Of a DNA stretch of 64,000 nt, positions 23,107 to 30,456 are shown piece by piece (position 1 is the first letter of the stretch; the number at the start of each line of letters is the position of its first letter). The notes under the pieces are model-generated. The model was not told the origin of the DNA and searched no databases. It saw nothing but the letters and a program-made list of their open reading frames with translations. Position numbers and translations under genes: made by a program. The DNA is from Sphingomonas panacisoli (GTDB lineage: Bacteria; Pseudomonadota; Alphaproteobacteria; Sphingomonadales; Sphingomonadaceae): the NCBI RefSeq assembly GCF_007859635.1, contig NZ_CP042306.1, positions 2,232,001 to 2,296,000 on the forward strand, written 5' to 3'.

Positions 23107-23964
23107 TCAGGCTTCCGCCAACGCCGGATAGTCAGCGCTCAGGCTGAGCTCGCGATCGGCTTCGATCGCCTCCAGCCGTTTGCGATAGAGCGCCGTCGCG
23201 GTTTCGTAAGCGAACTTGCCCAGCACCAACTGACGCGGCGGGCGCTCGCGGCTGACCGCCTCGATCATCGCCTCGCCTGCGCGCACCGGGTCGCCCGGCT
23301 GCTGCCCCGAATAGCCGCTGGTCGTTTCCATCCGCGCTTGCGCCGTCTCGGCATAGTCGGCGATCTTGCTCTGAGTCTGGTGGAGTGAACGCCCCGCCCA
23401 ATCTGTGCGGAACGGCCCCGGCTCAACGCAGGTGACGGAGATACCGAGCGGCTGGACTTCGGCCCGGAGCGATTCAGAGAAGCCTTCGACCGCATGCTTG
23501 GTCGCCGAATAATAGCCCGACGACGCAAACCCGGTCAGCCCGCCGACCGAGGTGATATTGACGATATTACCGCTCTTCTGCGCGCGCATGACGGGCAGCA
23601 CCGCGCGCGTCATCGCGAACAGGCCGAACACGTTGGCCTCGAACTGGTCGCGGATTTCCTTGTCCTCGCCTTCTTCGACCGAGGTCTGGTAGCCATAGCC
23701 GGCATTGTTCACGAGCACGTCGATCCGCCCGAACCGCTCGGTCGCGGCCTTTACCGCCGCGTCGATCTGCGCCTGATCGGCGACATCGAGATCGACCGCC
23801 AGCGCGCGATCGGGCGCCAGCTCGACGATGTCGGCGACACGGTCCTTGCCGCGCGCGGTCGCGACCACGCGCCAGCCGCGATCGAGCACCAGCTTGGCAA
23901 GCTCGCGCCCGAACCCGGTCGAGCAACCGGTGATGAACCAGACGGAATCGGCGGGGATCGTCAT
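23107..23964 (-). CDS. Short-chain dehydrogenase/reductase
   Basis: A 285-residue classical SDR. The nucleotide-binding motif is TGCSTGFG at about residues 12-19 and NNAGYGY is at about 87-93. The catalytic Ser lies in NITSVGG, and the YSATKHA motif carries the Tyr and Lys. VEPGPFRTDWAGRS follows. The substrate cannot be predicted; this subgroup often acts on small carbonyls. The ATG at 23964 agrees with the family N-terminus. It diverges from the helicase gene. Confidence 0.88.
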   Translation of the reverse strand: MTIPADSVWFITGCSTGFGRELAKLVLDRGWRVVATARGKDRVADIVELAPDRALAVDLDVADQAQIDAAVKAATERFGRIDVLVNNAGYGYQTSVEEGEDKEIRDQFEANVFGLFAMTRAVLPVMRAQKSGNIVNITSVGGLTGFASSGYYSATKHAVEGFSESLRAEVQPLGISVTCVEPGPFRTDWAGRSLHQTQSKIADYAETAQARMETTSGYSGQQPGDPVRAGEAMIEAVSRERPPRQLVLGKFAYETATALYRKRLEAIEADRELSLSADYPALAEA

Positions 23965-24134
23965 GCGGGCACCTTTATGTTGGGATTGCATCGGGGAGAT
24001 GGGGAGAACGTTCCGAGGCGGCAAGCTTTCCAAACTGACGAATTTGGCGTAGGGGCGCGGCAATCCCTATTTTCATCGCCTGACGCGCTCCGGTCGCCGT
24101 GCCGGGGCCGTGGCCTCCTATTTCGAGATACTCT

Positions 24135-25910
24135 TTGCCCTTTTCGCAACTTCTTCCCGTCCTGTCCGAGGCGTTGACCGCCAAGGGCTATACCGCCCTC
24201 ACGCCCGTGCAGGCGCAGGTCAGCGAGCCGACCGCGCGAGGCCGCGACCTGCTCGTCTCCGCCCAGACCGGTACCGGCAAGACCGTCGCCTTCGGACTCG
24301 TCATGGCGAACGAGCTGTTCGACGACGGCCGCCTGCCCCAGGCCGGCGCGCCGATGGCGCTGGTGATCGCGCCGACCCGCGAACTCGCGCTGCAGGTCGC
24401 GAAGGAATTGTCGTGGCTCTACGCCAAGGCCGGCGCCCGCATCGCGACTTGCGTCGGCGGGATGGACGCCAGCCGCGAACGCCGCGCGCTTAGCCACGGC
24501 GCGCATATCGTCGTCGGCACGCCGGGCCGCCTGAAGGATCATAGCGAGCGCGGCGCACTCGACCTGTCGACGCTCAAGGTCGCGGTGCTCGACGAGGCCG
24601 ACGAGATGCTCGACATGGGCTTTCGCGAAGACCTCGAGGCGTTGCTGGACGCGACGCCGCGCGACCGCCGCACCTTGCTGTTCTCGGCGACGATGCCGCG
24701 CCAGATCGTCGCGCTGGCGAAGAAATATCAGAACGACGCGCTGCGCATCTCGACCGTCGGCGAGGATCGCGGCCATGGCGACATCGCGTATCAGGCTATC
24801 GCGGTCAGCCCCTCGGACATCGAACACGCCGTCATCAACCTGCTACGCTTCCACGAGGCGGAGACGGCGATGCTGTTCTGCGCGACGCGCGACAATGTCC
24901 GTCACCTCCATGCCAGCCTGGTCGAGCGCGGATTCGCCGCGGTCGCGCTGTCGGGCGAGCATTCGCAGAGCGAACGCAACCATGCGCTCCAGGCGCTGCG
25001 CGATCGCCGCGCGCGCGTCTGCGTCGCAACCGACGTCGCCGCGCGCGGGATCGACCTGCCGACGCTGAGCCTGGTCGTGCACGTCGAGCTGCCGCGCGAT
25101 GCGGAGACGTTGCAGCACCGTTCGGGCCGTACCGGCCGCGCGGGCAAGAAGGGCACCGCCGTCCTGATCGTTCCCTTCCCGCGCCGCCGCCGGGTCGAGA
25201 TGATGCTGAAGGGCGCACGGATCGACTTCAGCTGGGTGCCGGTGCCGACGCCTGAGGACATTCGCGCCAAGGACCGCGAGCGGATGCTGGAGGCGATGCT
25301 GGCCGAGATCGAGGTCGACGACGACGATCGCGCGCTCGCCGCCGAACTGATGGCGAAGAAGTCGCCCGAGGATATCGCCGCCGCTTTGGTCCACGCCCAC
25401 CGCGCGTCGATGCCGCAACCCGAGGAATTGCTGGCGTCGTCGCCGAACCCGAACCTCGCGCCCGATAAGCAGCATCATCGCCCCGGCTTCGACGACACCG
25501 TGTGGTTCGTCATGAACGTCGGGCGGCGCCAGAATGCCGACCCGCGTTGGCTGCTGCCGCTGATCTGCCGCCGCGGCGGGATCACCAAGAACGAGGTCGG
25601 TGCGATCCGCATCCAGGCCAACGAGACCGGTTTCCAAATCCCGCGCGCGATCGCCAACCGCTTCGCGGCCTCGGTTATCAAGACCGCCGGGCAGGACGGC
25701 GAGGACGATAGCGGCATCCGCATCCAGCCGGTCGACGGCCCCGGCACCGCGCCCGCCGCCCCCGCCCGCGCCAAGCTCCACCGCGCCGCGCCGACCGGCA
25801 ACGACCAGCGCCCGCCCGCCCCGCGCCGCGATGGCCCGCCACCTATCCGTCACAAGGGCAAGCCGTTCCGCAAGGGCCCGGCCGGCAAGGGCGCACCGCG
25901 CCGGCCGTGA
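24135..25910 (+). CDS. DEAD-box ATP-dependent RNA helicase, DbpA/CsdA-like
   Basis: About 591 residues. Motifs are in order: Q motif GYTALTPVQAQ, motif I AQTGTGKT, Ia PTRELALQV, Ib GTPGRLKDH, II DEAD (VLDEADEMLDMGF), III SATMPRQ, V ATDVAARGID, VI HRSGRTGRAGKKG. Beyond residue 360 a basic/acidic linker and a DbpA-like RNA-binding domain follow (VWFVMNVGRRQNADPRWLLPLICRRGGITKNEVGAIRIQANETGFQIP). The tail is Pro/Arg/Lys-rich. It probably remodels rRNA. The start is uncertain: a TTG at 24135 gives the family-like LPFSQLLP; the frame is open to a GTG at 24099. Confidence 0.9.
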   Translation: MPFSQLLPVLSEALTAKGYTALTPVQAQVSEPTARGRDLLVSAQTGTGKTVAFGLVMANELFDDGRLPQAGAPMALVIAPTRELALQVAKELSWLYAKAGARIATCVGGMDASRERRALSHGAHIVVGTPGRLKDHSERGALDLSTLKVAVLDEADEMLDMGFREDLEALLDATPRDRRTLLFSATMPRQIVALAKKYQNDALRISTVGEDRGHGDIAYQAIAVSPSDIEHAVINLLRFHEAETAMLFCATRDNVRHLHASLVERGFAAVALSGEHSQSERNHALQALRDRRARVCVATDVAARGIDLPTLSLVVHVELPRDAETLQHRSGRTGRAGKKGTAVLIVPFPRRRRVEMMLKGARIDFSWVPVPTPEDIRAKDRERMLEAMLAEIEVDDDDRALAAELMAKKSPEDIAAALVHAHRASMPQPEELLASSPNPNLAPDKQHHRPGFDDTVWFVMNVGRRQNADPRWLLPLICRRGGITKNEVGAIRIQANETGFQIPRAIANRFAASVIKTAGQDGEDDSGIRIQPVDGPGTAPAAPARAKLHRAAPTGNDQRPPAPRRDGPPPIRHKGKPFRKGPAGKGAPRRP

Positions 25911-25929
25911 TCTCGATGCGCCTAAAAAT

Positions 25930-25996
25930 CCGTTCGTGCTGAGCTTGTCGAAGCACGTGCCAGGAACACGCCCTTCGACAAGCTCAGGGCGAACGG
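25930..25996. repeat. Inverted repeat of the CCGTTCG-TGCTGAGCTTGTCGAAG type
   Basis: Left arm CCGTTCGTGCTGAGCTTGTC and right arm GACAAGCTCAGGGCGAACGG are inverted copies around a 25-base centre. This is a well-known intergenic palindrome type in sphingomonads. It separates the helicase and DUF188 genes. Confidence 0.65.
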
Positions 25997-26014
25997 TGAC
26001 TGGTGGAGCCGCCG

Positions 26015-26464
26015 ATGGCTAGCCGCCGCATCCTGGTCGATGCCGACGCCTGCCCGGTCAAGGACGAGATCTACAAGGTCGCGTGGCGGCTCGAGGTGCC
26101 GGTCACCATCGTGAGCAACTCGCCGATCCGCATCCCCGCGCACCCGCTGATCGACCGCGTCGTGGTGAGCGACGGGTTCGACGCCGCCGACGACTGGATC
26201 GCCGAGCGCGCCGCGCCGGGCGCGGTGGTGGTGACGGCGGACATCTTGCTCGCCGATCGCTGCCTGAAGGCGGGTGCTGCGGTGTTGGCGCCCACCGGCA
26301 AGCCGTTCACGACGAGCTCGATCGGTGCCGCCATCGCAACCCGCGCGATCATGGCCGATCTACGCGCGGGTGGCGACCAGCTCGGCGGGCCGGCCGCGTT
26401 CTCGAAGACCGATCGCTCTCGCTTCCTGCAGGCGCTCGACACCATGCTGGTGAAGCTCGCCTAA
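26015..26464 (+). CDS. YaiI/YqxD (DUF188) family protein
   Basis: A 149-residue cytosolic protein. Family signatures are ILVDADACPVKDEIYKVAWRL at the N-terminus, RVVVSDGFDAADDWIAERAAPGAVVVTADILLADRCLKAGA and a GKPFTTSSIGAAIATRAIMADLR segment. The acidic residues (DADACP, TADILLAD) resemble a PIN-like nuclease pocket, but activity is not established. The start is the ATG at 26015; a GTG twelve bases earlier is also open. Confidence 0.9.
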   Translation: MASRRILVDADACPVKDEIYKVAWRLEVPVTIVSNSPIRIPAHPLIDRVVVSDGFDAADDWIAERAAPGAVVVTADILLADRCLKAGAAVLAPTGKPFTTSSIGAAIATRAIMADLRAGGDQLGGPAAFSKTDRSRFLQALDTMLVKLA

Positions 26465-26471
26465 ATCTCGA

Positions 26472-26581
26472 CGTCACCCCGGCCCTGTGCCGGGTTCTGC
26501 CAAGCAACCGGCGACGGATCGCGCCTCTTTCCCCGACACCGCCTGTCGAGGCGCAGACCCCGGCACAAAGCCGGGGTGACG
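26472..26581. repeat. Long-armed inverted repeat after the DUF188 gene
   Basis: CGTCACCCCGGCCCTGTGCCGGG at the left and CCCGGCACAAAGCCGGGGTGACG at the right are inverted copies about 60 bases apart. Each arm is itself a small hairpin. The GTCACCCC edge is shared with the repeats at 22504 and 29778. Confidence 0.6.
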
Positions 26582-26587
26582 GTTCGG

Positions 26588-27742
26588 TTATTGCGGCCCG
26601 TCCTCCCGCTCGCATGCGCCCTCCAACGTCAGGATATATTGCGTGATCAGCGCGACGCCTTCCTTGTGCGTCAGCGAACGGCCGAGTTCGGGCATCATCT
26701 CGCCGGGATCGGTGCTGGCCATACGATAGGCGATGATCGAAGTTTCGGGATGGCCCGGCACGATGTCGAACGGCCGGTTGCCCGTCCCGCGTCCGGCTGC
26801 AACCGGCGGTTTGCACGTGCCGAGCAGCCGCGGGTCCATCGTCGCCGCGTCGAGCCACAAACCCGACGTCCGCGCCGCGCCGGTGGCGTTGTGGCAATGG
26901 CTGCAATTGATATCGAGATACGCGCGGGCTCGGGCGGCGGGATCGACCTTGGCATCCTCCCAGTTGGCATTCTGCGGGACGCCACTTCCCGGCGCGCCCT
27001 TGAGATAGCCCATCGCGACCAGCCGCTGGAGCTGGTTGATTTCCCCGCCCTCCCCCGGAAACGCGCGGTTGAGGTGTCGCGCCTTGAGCCCGATCGGCAT
27101 GACTTTGCGGTCTCGGAAATCCTGGACGTGGCACCCAGCGCACTGATTCTGGTTGGGGACCGAATAGGTGAAATCGGTCCGCGCTGCGCCATCGACGAAG
27201 GTCAGTGGAACATCGGCGCCGGTGCGTTCGAGCGTCGCGTCGGTTCCTTCCGTGTTCCAGACATAGGGGAACGCGACCCACCCTTCCGCGCGGCGGACCA
27301 GCAACCGCGTCTCGATCAGCCGGACATGCTTGAGGTCGAGGCCAGCGACGCCGTTCTGGTAGCTCGCCGGGGTCATCTTCACGACCGCCTTGCTTGTCTG
27401 CGGCGACGCAGCGTCGGCGGGCGTCGTGTAATAGAAGGTCTTCGTAACGATCGTACCGACCGGGAAGTCGAACGACTTTGCCGGATCGTATGTCGCCGCG
27501 ACGCCCTTCGGCATCCACACCGTGCGCCACTTCTGCGCATAGTCGCTGAACAGCGGGCTGTTGAGCTCGTACGTGACCATGCCGGCATGCGGCGCGATCC
27601 GCCCGTTGGCGACGGTGAACAGCCCCCAATCGGACAGCTTCTCCGGATTGCCGTCGGCGATGAACGTCACGCTCGCGCGCTGGTGGAGGCATCCCGCGAC
27701 AAACAGGATCGCCGCGAGCAGCCCGATGAGACGACTCGTCAC
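26588..27742 (-). CDS. SO2930-family dihaem c-type cytochrome, lipoprotein
   Basis: A 384-residue exported protein. A lipobox-like VAGC sits near residue 18. Two CXXCH haem sites are present: CAGCH (about residue 206) in the middle and CSHCH (about 281). A C-terminal Met-rich segment (DPGEMMPELGRS) may supply an axial ligand. The family (SO2930/HNE_0200 type) nearly always occurs with a parallel beta-helix protein, as here: the two genes overlap by 4 bases in ATGA. The role is unknown; a periplasmic electron-transfer partner of the beta-helix protein is an inference from synteny. Confidence 0.85.
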   Translation of the reverse strand: MTSRLIGLLAAILFVAGCLHQRASVTFIADGNPEKLSDWGLFTVANGRIAPHAGMVTYELNSPLFSDYAQKWRTVWMPKGVAATYDPAKSFDFPVGTIVTKTFYYTTPADAASPQTSKAVVKMTPASYQNGVAGLDLKHVRLIETRLLVRRAEGWVAFPYVWNTEGTDATLERTGADVPLTFVDGAARTDFTYSVPNQNQCAGCHVQDFRDRKVMPIGLKARHLNRAFPGEGGEINQLQRLVAMGYLKGAPGSGVPQNANWEDAKVDPAARARAYLDINCSHCHNATGAARTSGLWLDAATMDPRLLGTCKPPVAAGRGTGNRPFDIVPGHPETSIIAYRMASTDPGEMMPELGRSLTHKEGVALITQYILTLEGACEREDGPQ

Positions 27743-28959
27743 TTTTCCTTGGTCATGCCGTCGGGCAGCTTGATTTCAGGCAGTCGCGTGGGTGGGGCGC
27801 AACCCACCGACGTATCGATCTTGGCGCCGGCAAATTTATGCGGTCCGTCGGCGTTGAGCAGCTTCGCATCGCCGTTCTGGACGCAAATCCCGGCGTTCGG
27901 CACCTTGGGATCGACGAACCCGTCCCACAGCACTGCCGGCAACGCGCCGCCGGCCAGCGCCTTCAGCGGCGCGTATTTGGTTCCCGGATCGGTCCCGCCC
28001 CCGGTGAAGCGATTACCGGTCACGTAGATATTCTGCGGGAACGGATCGTACGCCGCGGCCACACCCTTCTTGGTATCGAACCCCGTCGAGTAATAGCTTG
28101 AGATGATGACGTTCGCGGTCTGGTTGTCGGCGATGTCGTTGTCGAAGATTTCGACTTCGTCGTTGGAGTTGACGATCACGCCCGACCCCGGCGGCACCGA
28201 ACTGACGGCGCTGCCCGCCGCGCCGAAATTGGCGTGGTTGTTGGCGGTGACCTTGTTCTTGAACACGCGCGTCTTGCTGCCCGGGACCGGCAAATTGGGC
28301 ATGTTGAACACCAGGATGCCGCCGGTATTGCCCGTCGCGGTGTTGCCGTACACATCAGCGCCGGTCGAATTCTCGATCTCGATCCCCGCGACGTTCCCTT
28401 CGGCGCGATTGTTGCGGACGATGATGTTGGTCGACTGCCCGACATAGATGCCGGCATCCGACGCTCCCTTCACGACGCTGCCTTCGATCAGTACGTTGGT
28501 GACCTGCACCGGGTACAGGCCATAGGCACCGTTCGACGTCTTGCCGCCCCCGGTCCATTCGGCGCGGACGCGGCGGATCACGGTGTTCTTCACGCCGTTG
28601 ACCTTGAGCGCGTCGCCCTTGGTATCCTCGAGCGCCAGATCCTGCAGCGTGAAGTCGTCACCGGTGACCAGCATCCCCTCGGCGCCAGAGGTCTGACGGG
28701 CGAACGATAGAATGGTCTTGTCCATCCCCGCGCCCTTCACCGTGACGCCGTCCGCGGTCAGGCTGAGACTGCGCGTGAGCTTATACTTGCCGGCCGGGAT
28801 GGTGACGACGTCGCCGGGCTTCGCGTCGAGGAGCTTTTGCTGCAGGTTCTTCTCGAAGTCGGGATCGATCGTGAAGCCGTTGGCATCGGTCTTCGCCCCG
28901 CCGCACCCGCCGAGCAGCGCCAACACGGCACTCGCCGCCAGCAATCCCGTCCGCGTCAT
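27739..28959 (-). CDS. Parallel beta-helix repeat lipoprotein, partner of the SO2930-type cytochrome
   Basis: A 406-residue lipoprotein with lipobox LLGGC (Cys at about residue 19). From about residue 60 to 330 it shows regularly spaced short strands with Val, Ile and Asn ladders (LTADGVTVKGAG, TIKNTVIRRV, NIIVRNNRAEGNVAGIEIENSTGADVYGNTATGNTGGILVFN). This is a right-handed parallel beta-helix of the nitrous-oxide-maturation/pectate-lyase type. The C-terminal end has a conserved Cys-containing tail (NAGICVQNGDAKL, SVGCAPPTRLP). Coupled to the cytochrome gene; known from other proteobacteria as a pair without assigned function. Confidence 0.85.
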   Translation of the reverse strand: MTRTGLLAASAVLALLGGCGGAKTDANGFTIDPDFEKNLQQKLLDAKPGDVVTIPAGKYKLTRSLSLTADGVTVKGAGMDKTILSFARQTSGAEGMLVTGDDFTLQDLALEDTKGDALKVNGVKNTVIRRVRAEWTGGGKTSNGAYGLYPVQVTNVLIEGSVVKGASDAGIYVGQSTNIIVRNNRAEGNVAGIEIENSTGADVYGNTATGNTGGILVFNMPNLPVPGSKTRVFKNKVTANNHANFGAAGSAVSSVPPGSGVIVNSNDEVEIFDNDIADNQTANVIISSYYSTGFDTKKGVAAAYDPFPQNIYVTGNRFTGGGTDPGTKYAPLKALAGGALPAVLWDGFVDPKVPNAGICVQNGDAKLLNADGPHKFAGAKIDTSVGCAPPTRLPEIKLPDGMTKEK

Positions 28960-29248
28960 CGCCCTCTCCTCGTTATTTACATCGGTGATAGCAACGGTCG
29001 ATGCAGGGCGAAAGCTTGACTTCGCACGCTATCCCGCTATTGGCGCCGCTCGCCTGGGTTCGCTCAGGCACCGTCCGAGACAGCAAGTGCGCAGTTTCTG
29101 CGCTTAATTTCTTGCCGAGGCGGGGACAGGATATTCGCCGGTTCGCCGGCCCGTCGTGCTTTTTCGCGCGGCATCCCATTCCCCATCGTTGGACTTGTGA
29201 ACCGGACGTACGGCGCTGTTGCCGTGCGTTCAAAACGTGGAGAATGGC
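28960..29248 (+). promoter_or_regulatory. rplJ-rplL promoter and leader region
   Basis: TTGACT (29016-29021) and TATTGG (29038-29043), spaced 16 bases, form a possible promoter. A leader of about 200 bases follows before rplJ, a length compatible with L10-type autoregulation. No specific L10-binding fold could be drawn with confidence. The left edge is shared with the divergent beta-helix gene. Confidence 0.4.
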
Positions 29249-29764
29249 ATGGATCGTGCTCAAAAGGCCGCGGCCGTCGCCGATCTCAAGCAGACCTTCT
29301 CCGAGGTTGGCGTGGTGGTCATCACCCGCAACCTCGGCCTGACCGTCGCACAGTCGACGCAGCTCAGGACGAAGATGCGTGAGGCCGGTGCGACCTATAA
29401 GGTCTCGAAGAACAAGCTTGCCAAGATCGCGCTCGATGGCACCGACTATCTCTCGCTGGGCGACATGCTCACGGGTCCGGTCGGTCTCGCCACTTCCATC
29501 GACCCGGTCGCCGCCGCCAAGGTGGTGGTCGACTTCGCCAAGACGAACGACAAGCTCGAAATCGTCGGCGGCGCGATGGGCGCGACGGCTCTCAACCCCG
29601 AAGGCGTGAAGGCTCTGGCCACCATGCCGTCGCTGGATGAACTGCGTGCGAAGATCGTCGGCCTGATTCAGGCACCGGCGCAGAAGCTCGCCAGCATCAC
29701 CCAGGCGCCGGCCGGTCAGCTGGCTCGCGTGTTTGGTGCCTATGGGGCCAAGGAAGCAGCTTGA
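29249..29764 (+). CDS. rplJ: 50S ribosomal protein L10
   Basis: A 171-residue stalk-base protein that anchors L7/L12 dimers. Conserved parts are [53 protein letters not shown] and the C-terminal helix ([40 protein letters not shown]). The ATG at 29249 matches the family; the open frame upstream adds ten unrelated residues. Followed by rplL after a palindromic repeat. Confidence 0.97.
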   Translation: MDRAQKAAAVADLKQTFSEVGVVVITRNLGLTVAQSTQLRTKMREAGATYKVSKNKLAKIALDGTDYLSLGDMLTGPVGLATSIDPVAAAKVVVDFAKTNDKLEIVGGAMGATALNPEGVKALATMPSLDELRAKIVGLIQAPAQKLASITQAPAGQLARVFGAYGAKEAA

Positions 29765-29777
29765 CGGCCCCTCGGCC

Positions 29778-29852
29778 GTCATCCCCGCGAAAGCGGGGAT
29801 CTCGGGCCGCTGGGCATCACCTCATGAGACCCCAGCTTTCGCTGGGGTGACG
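29778..29852. repeat. Paired palindromic repeat between rplJ and rplL
   Basis: GTCATCCCCGCGAAAGCGGG and its inverted partner ending CCCAGCTTTCGCTGGGGTGA repeat the unit found after rplA at 22504-22574. It sits inside an operon, so it should affect mRNA processing or stability more than termination. Confidence 0.65.
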
Positions 29853-29874
29853 AATTGGAAGAACGGAGAATATC

Positions 29875-30258
29875 ATGGCAGACCTGAACAAGCTGGTTGA
29901 TCAGCTGAGCGAACTGACCGTCCTCGAGGCGGCTGAGCTTTCGAAGCTCCTCGAAGAGAAGTGGGGCGTTTCGGCCGCCGCTGCGGTTGCGGTTGCAGCC
30001 CCGGCCGCTGGCGGTGGCGCCGGCGGCGCCGCCGCTGAAGAAGCCAAGGACGAGTTCGACGTGATCCTGACCGGCGACGGTGGCAAGAAGATCAACGTCA
30101 TCAAGGAAGTCCGCGCGATCACCGGTCTCGGCCTGACCGAAGCCAAGACGCTCGTTGAATCGGCTCCGAAGGCCGTCAAGGAAGGCGTCAACAAGGACGA
30201 AGCCGAGAAGATCAAGAAGCAGCTTGAAGAAGCCGGCGCGACCGTCGAGCTGAAGTAA
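29875..30258 (+). CDS. rplL: 50S ribosomal protein L7/L12
   Basis: A 127-residue acidic stalk protein. The N-terminal dimerisation helices ([29 protein letters not shown]) are followed by an Ala/Gly hinge. The C-terminal domain with [38 protein letters not shown] recruits translation factors. It follows rplJ; the operon ends at the hairpin at 30382-30411. Confidence 0.98.
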   Translation: MADLNKLVDQLSELTVLEAAELSKLLEEKWGVSAAAAVAVAAPAAGGGAGGAAAEEAKDEFDVILTGDGGKKINVIKEVRAITGLGLTEAKTLVESAPKAVKEGVNKDEAEKIKKQLEEAGATVELK

Positions 30259-30381
30259 GCCGCAGTGGGCGAGACGATTTAGCGCAAGCTGGATCGCACG
30301 CTCGCAAGGCCGGCCGGCGCTGGTATCGCCAGCGTCCGACGTCATGGGATTTACGCCCATGACGGCAAAGCCAAGATAAAG

Positions 30382-30411
30382 GGCAGTCCCGGCAACGGGG
30401 CTGCCTTTTTT
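30382..30411 (+). terminator. Rho-independent terminator of rplJ-rplL
   Basis: A 10-base-pair stem (GGCAGTCCCG / CGGGGCTGCC, one G-T pair) with a GCAA tetraloop is followed by six T. This cleanly separates rplJL from rpoB, so rpoBC must be transcribed from its own promoter. Confidence 0.85.
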
Positions 30412-30456
30412 ATCCCCAAACCGCCCCTAAGCCCCGGACTTGGGGATACAATTCAC

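Noticed and set aside
26576..28027. Open frame of 483 codons on the plus strand
   Set aside because: It is antisense to the dihaem cytochrome gene, which has haem motifs and a signal peptide.
25930..29852. CRISPR-like array from the repeated palindromes
   Set aside because: The repeats are few, differ in sequence, are far apart and have no regular spacers or cas genes.
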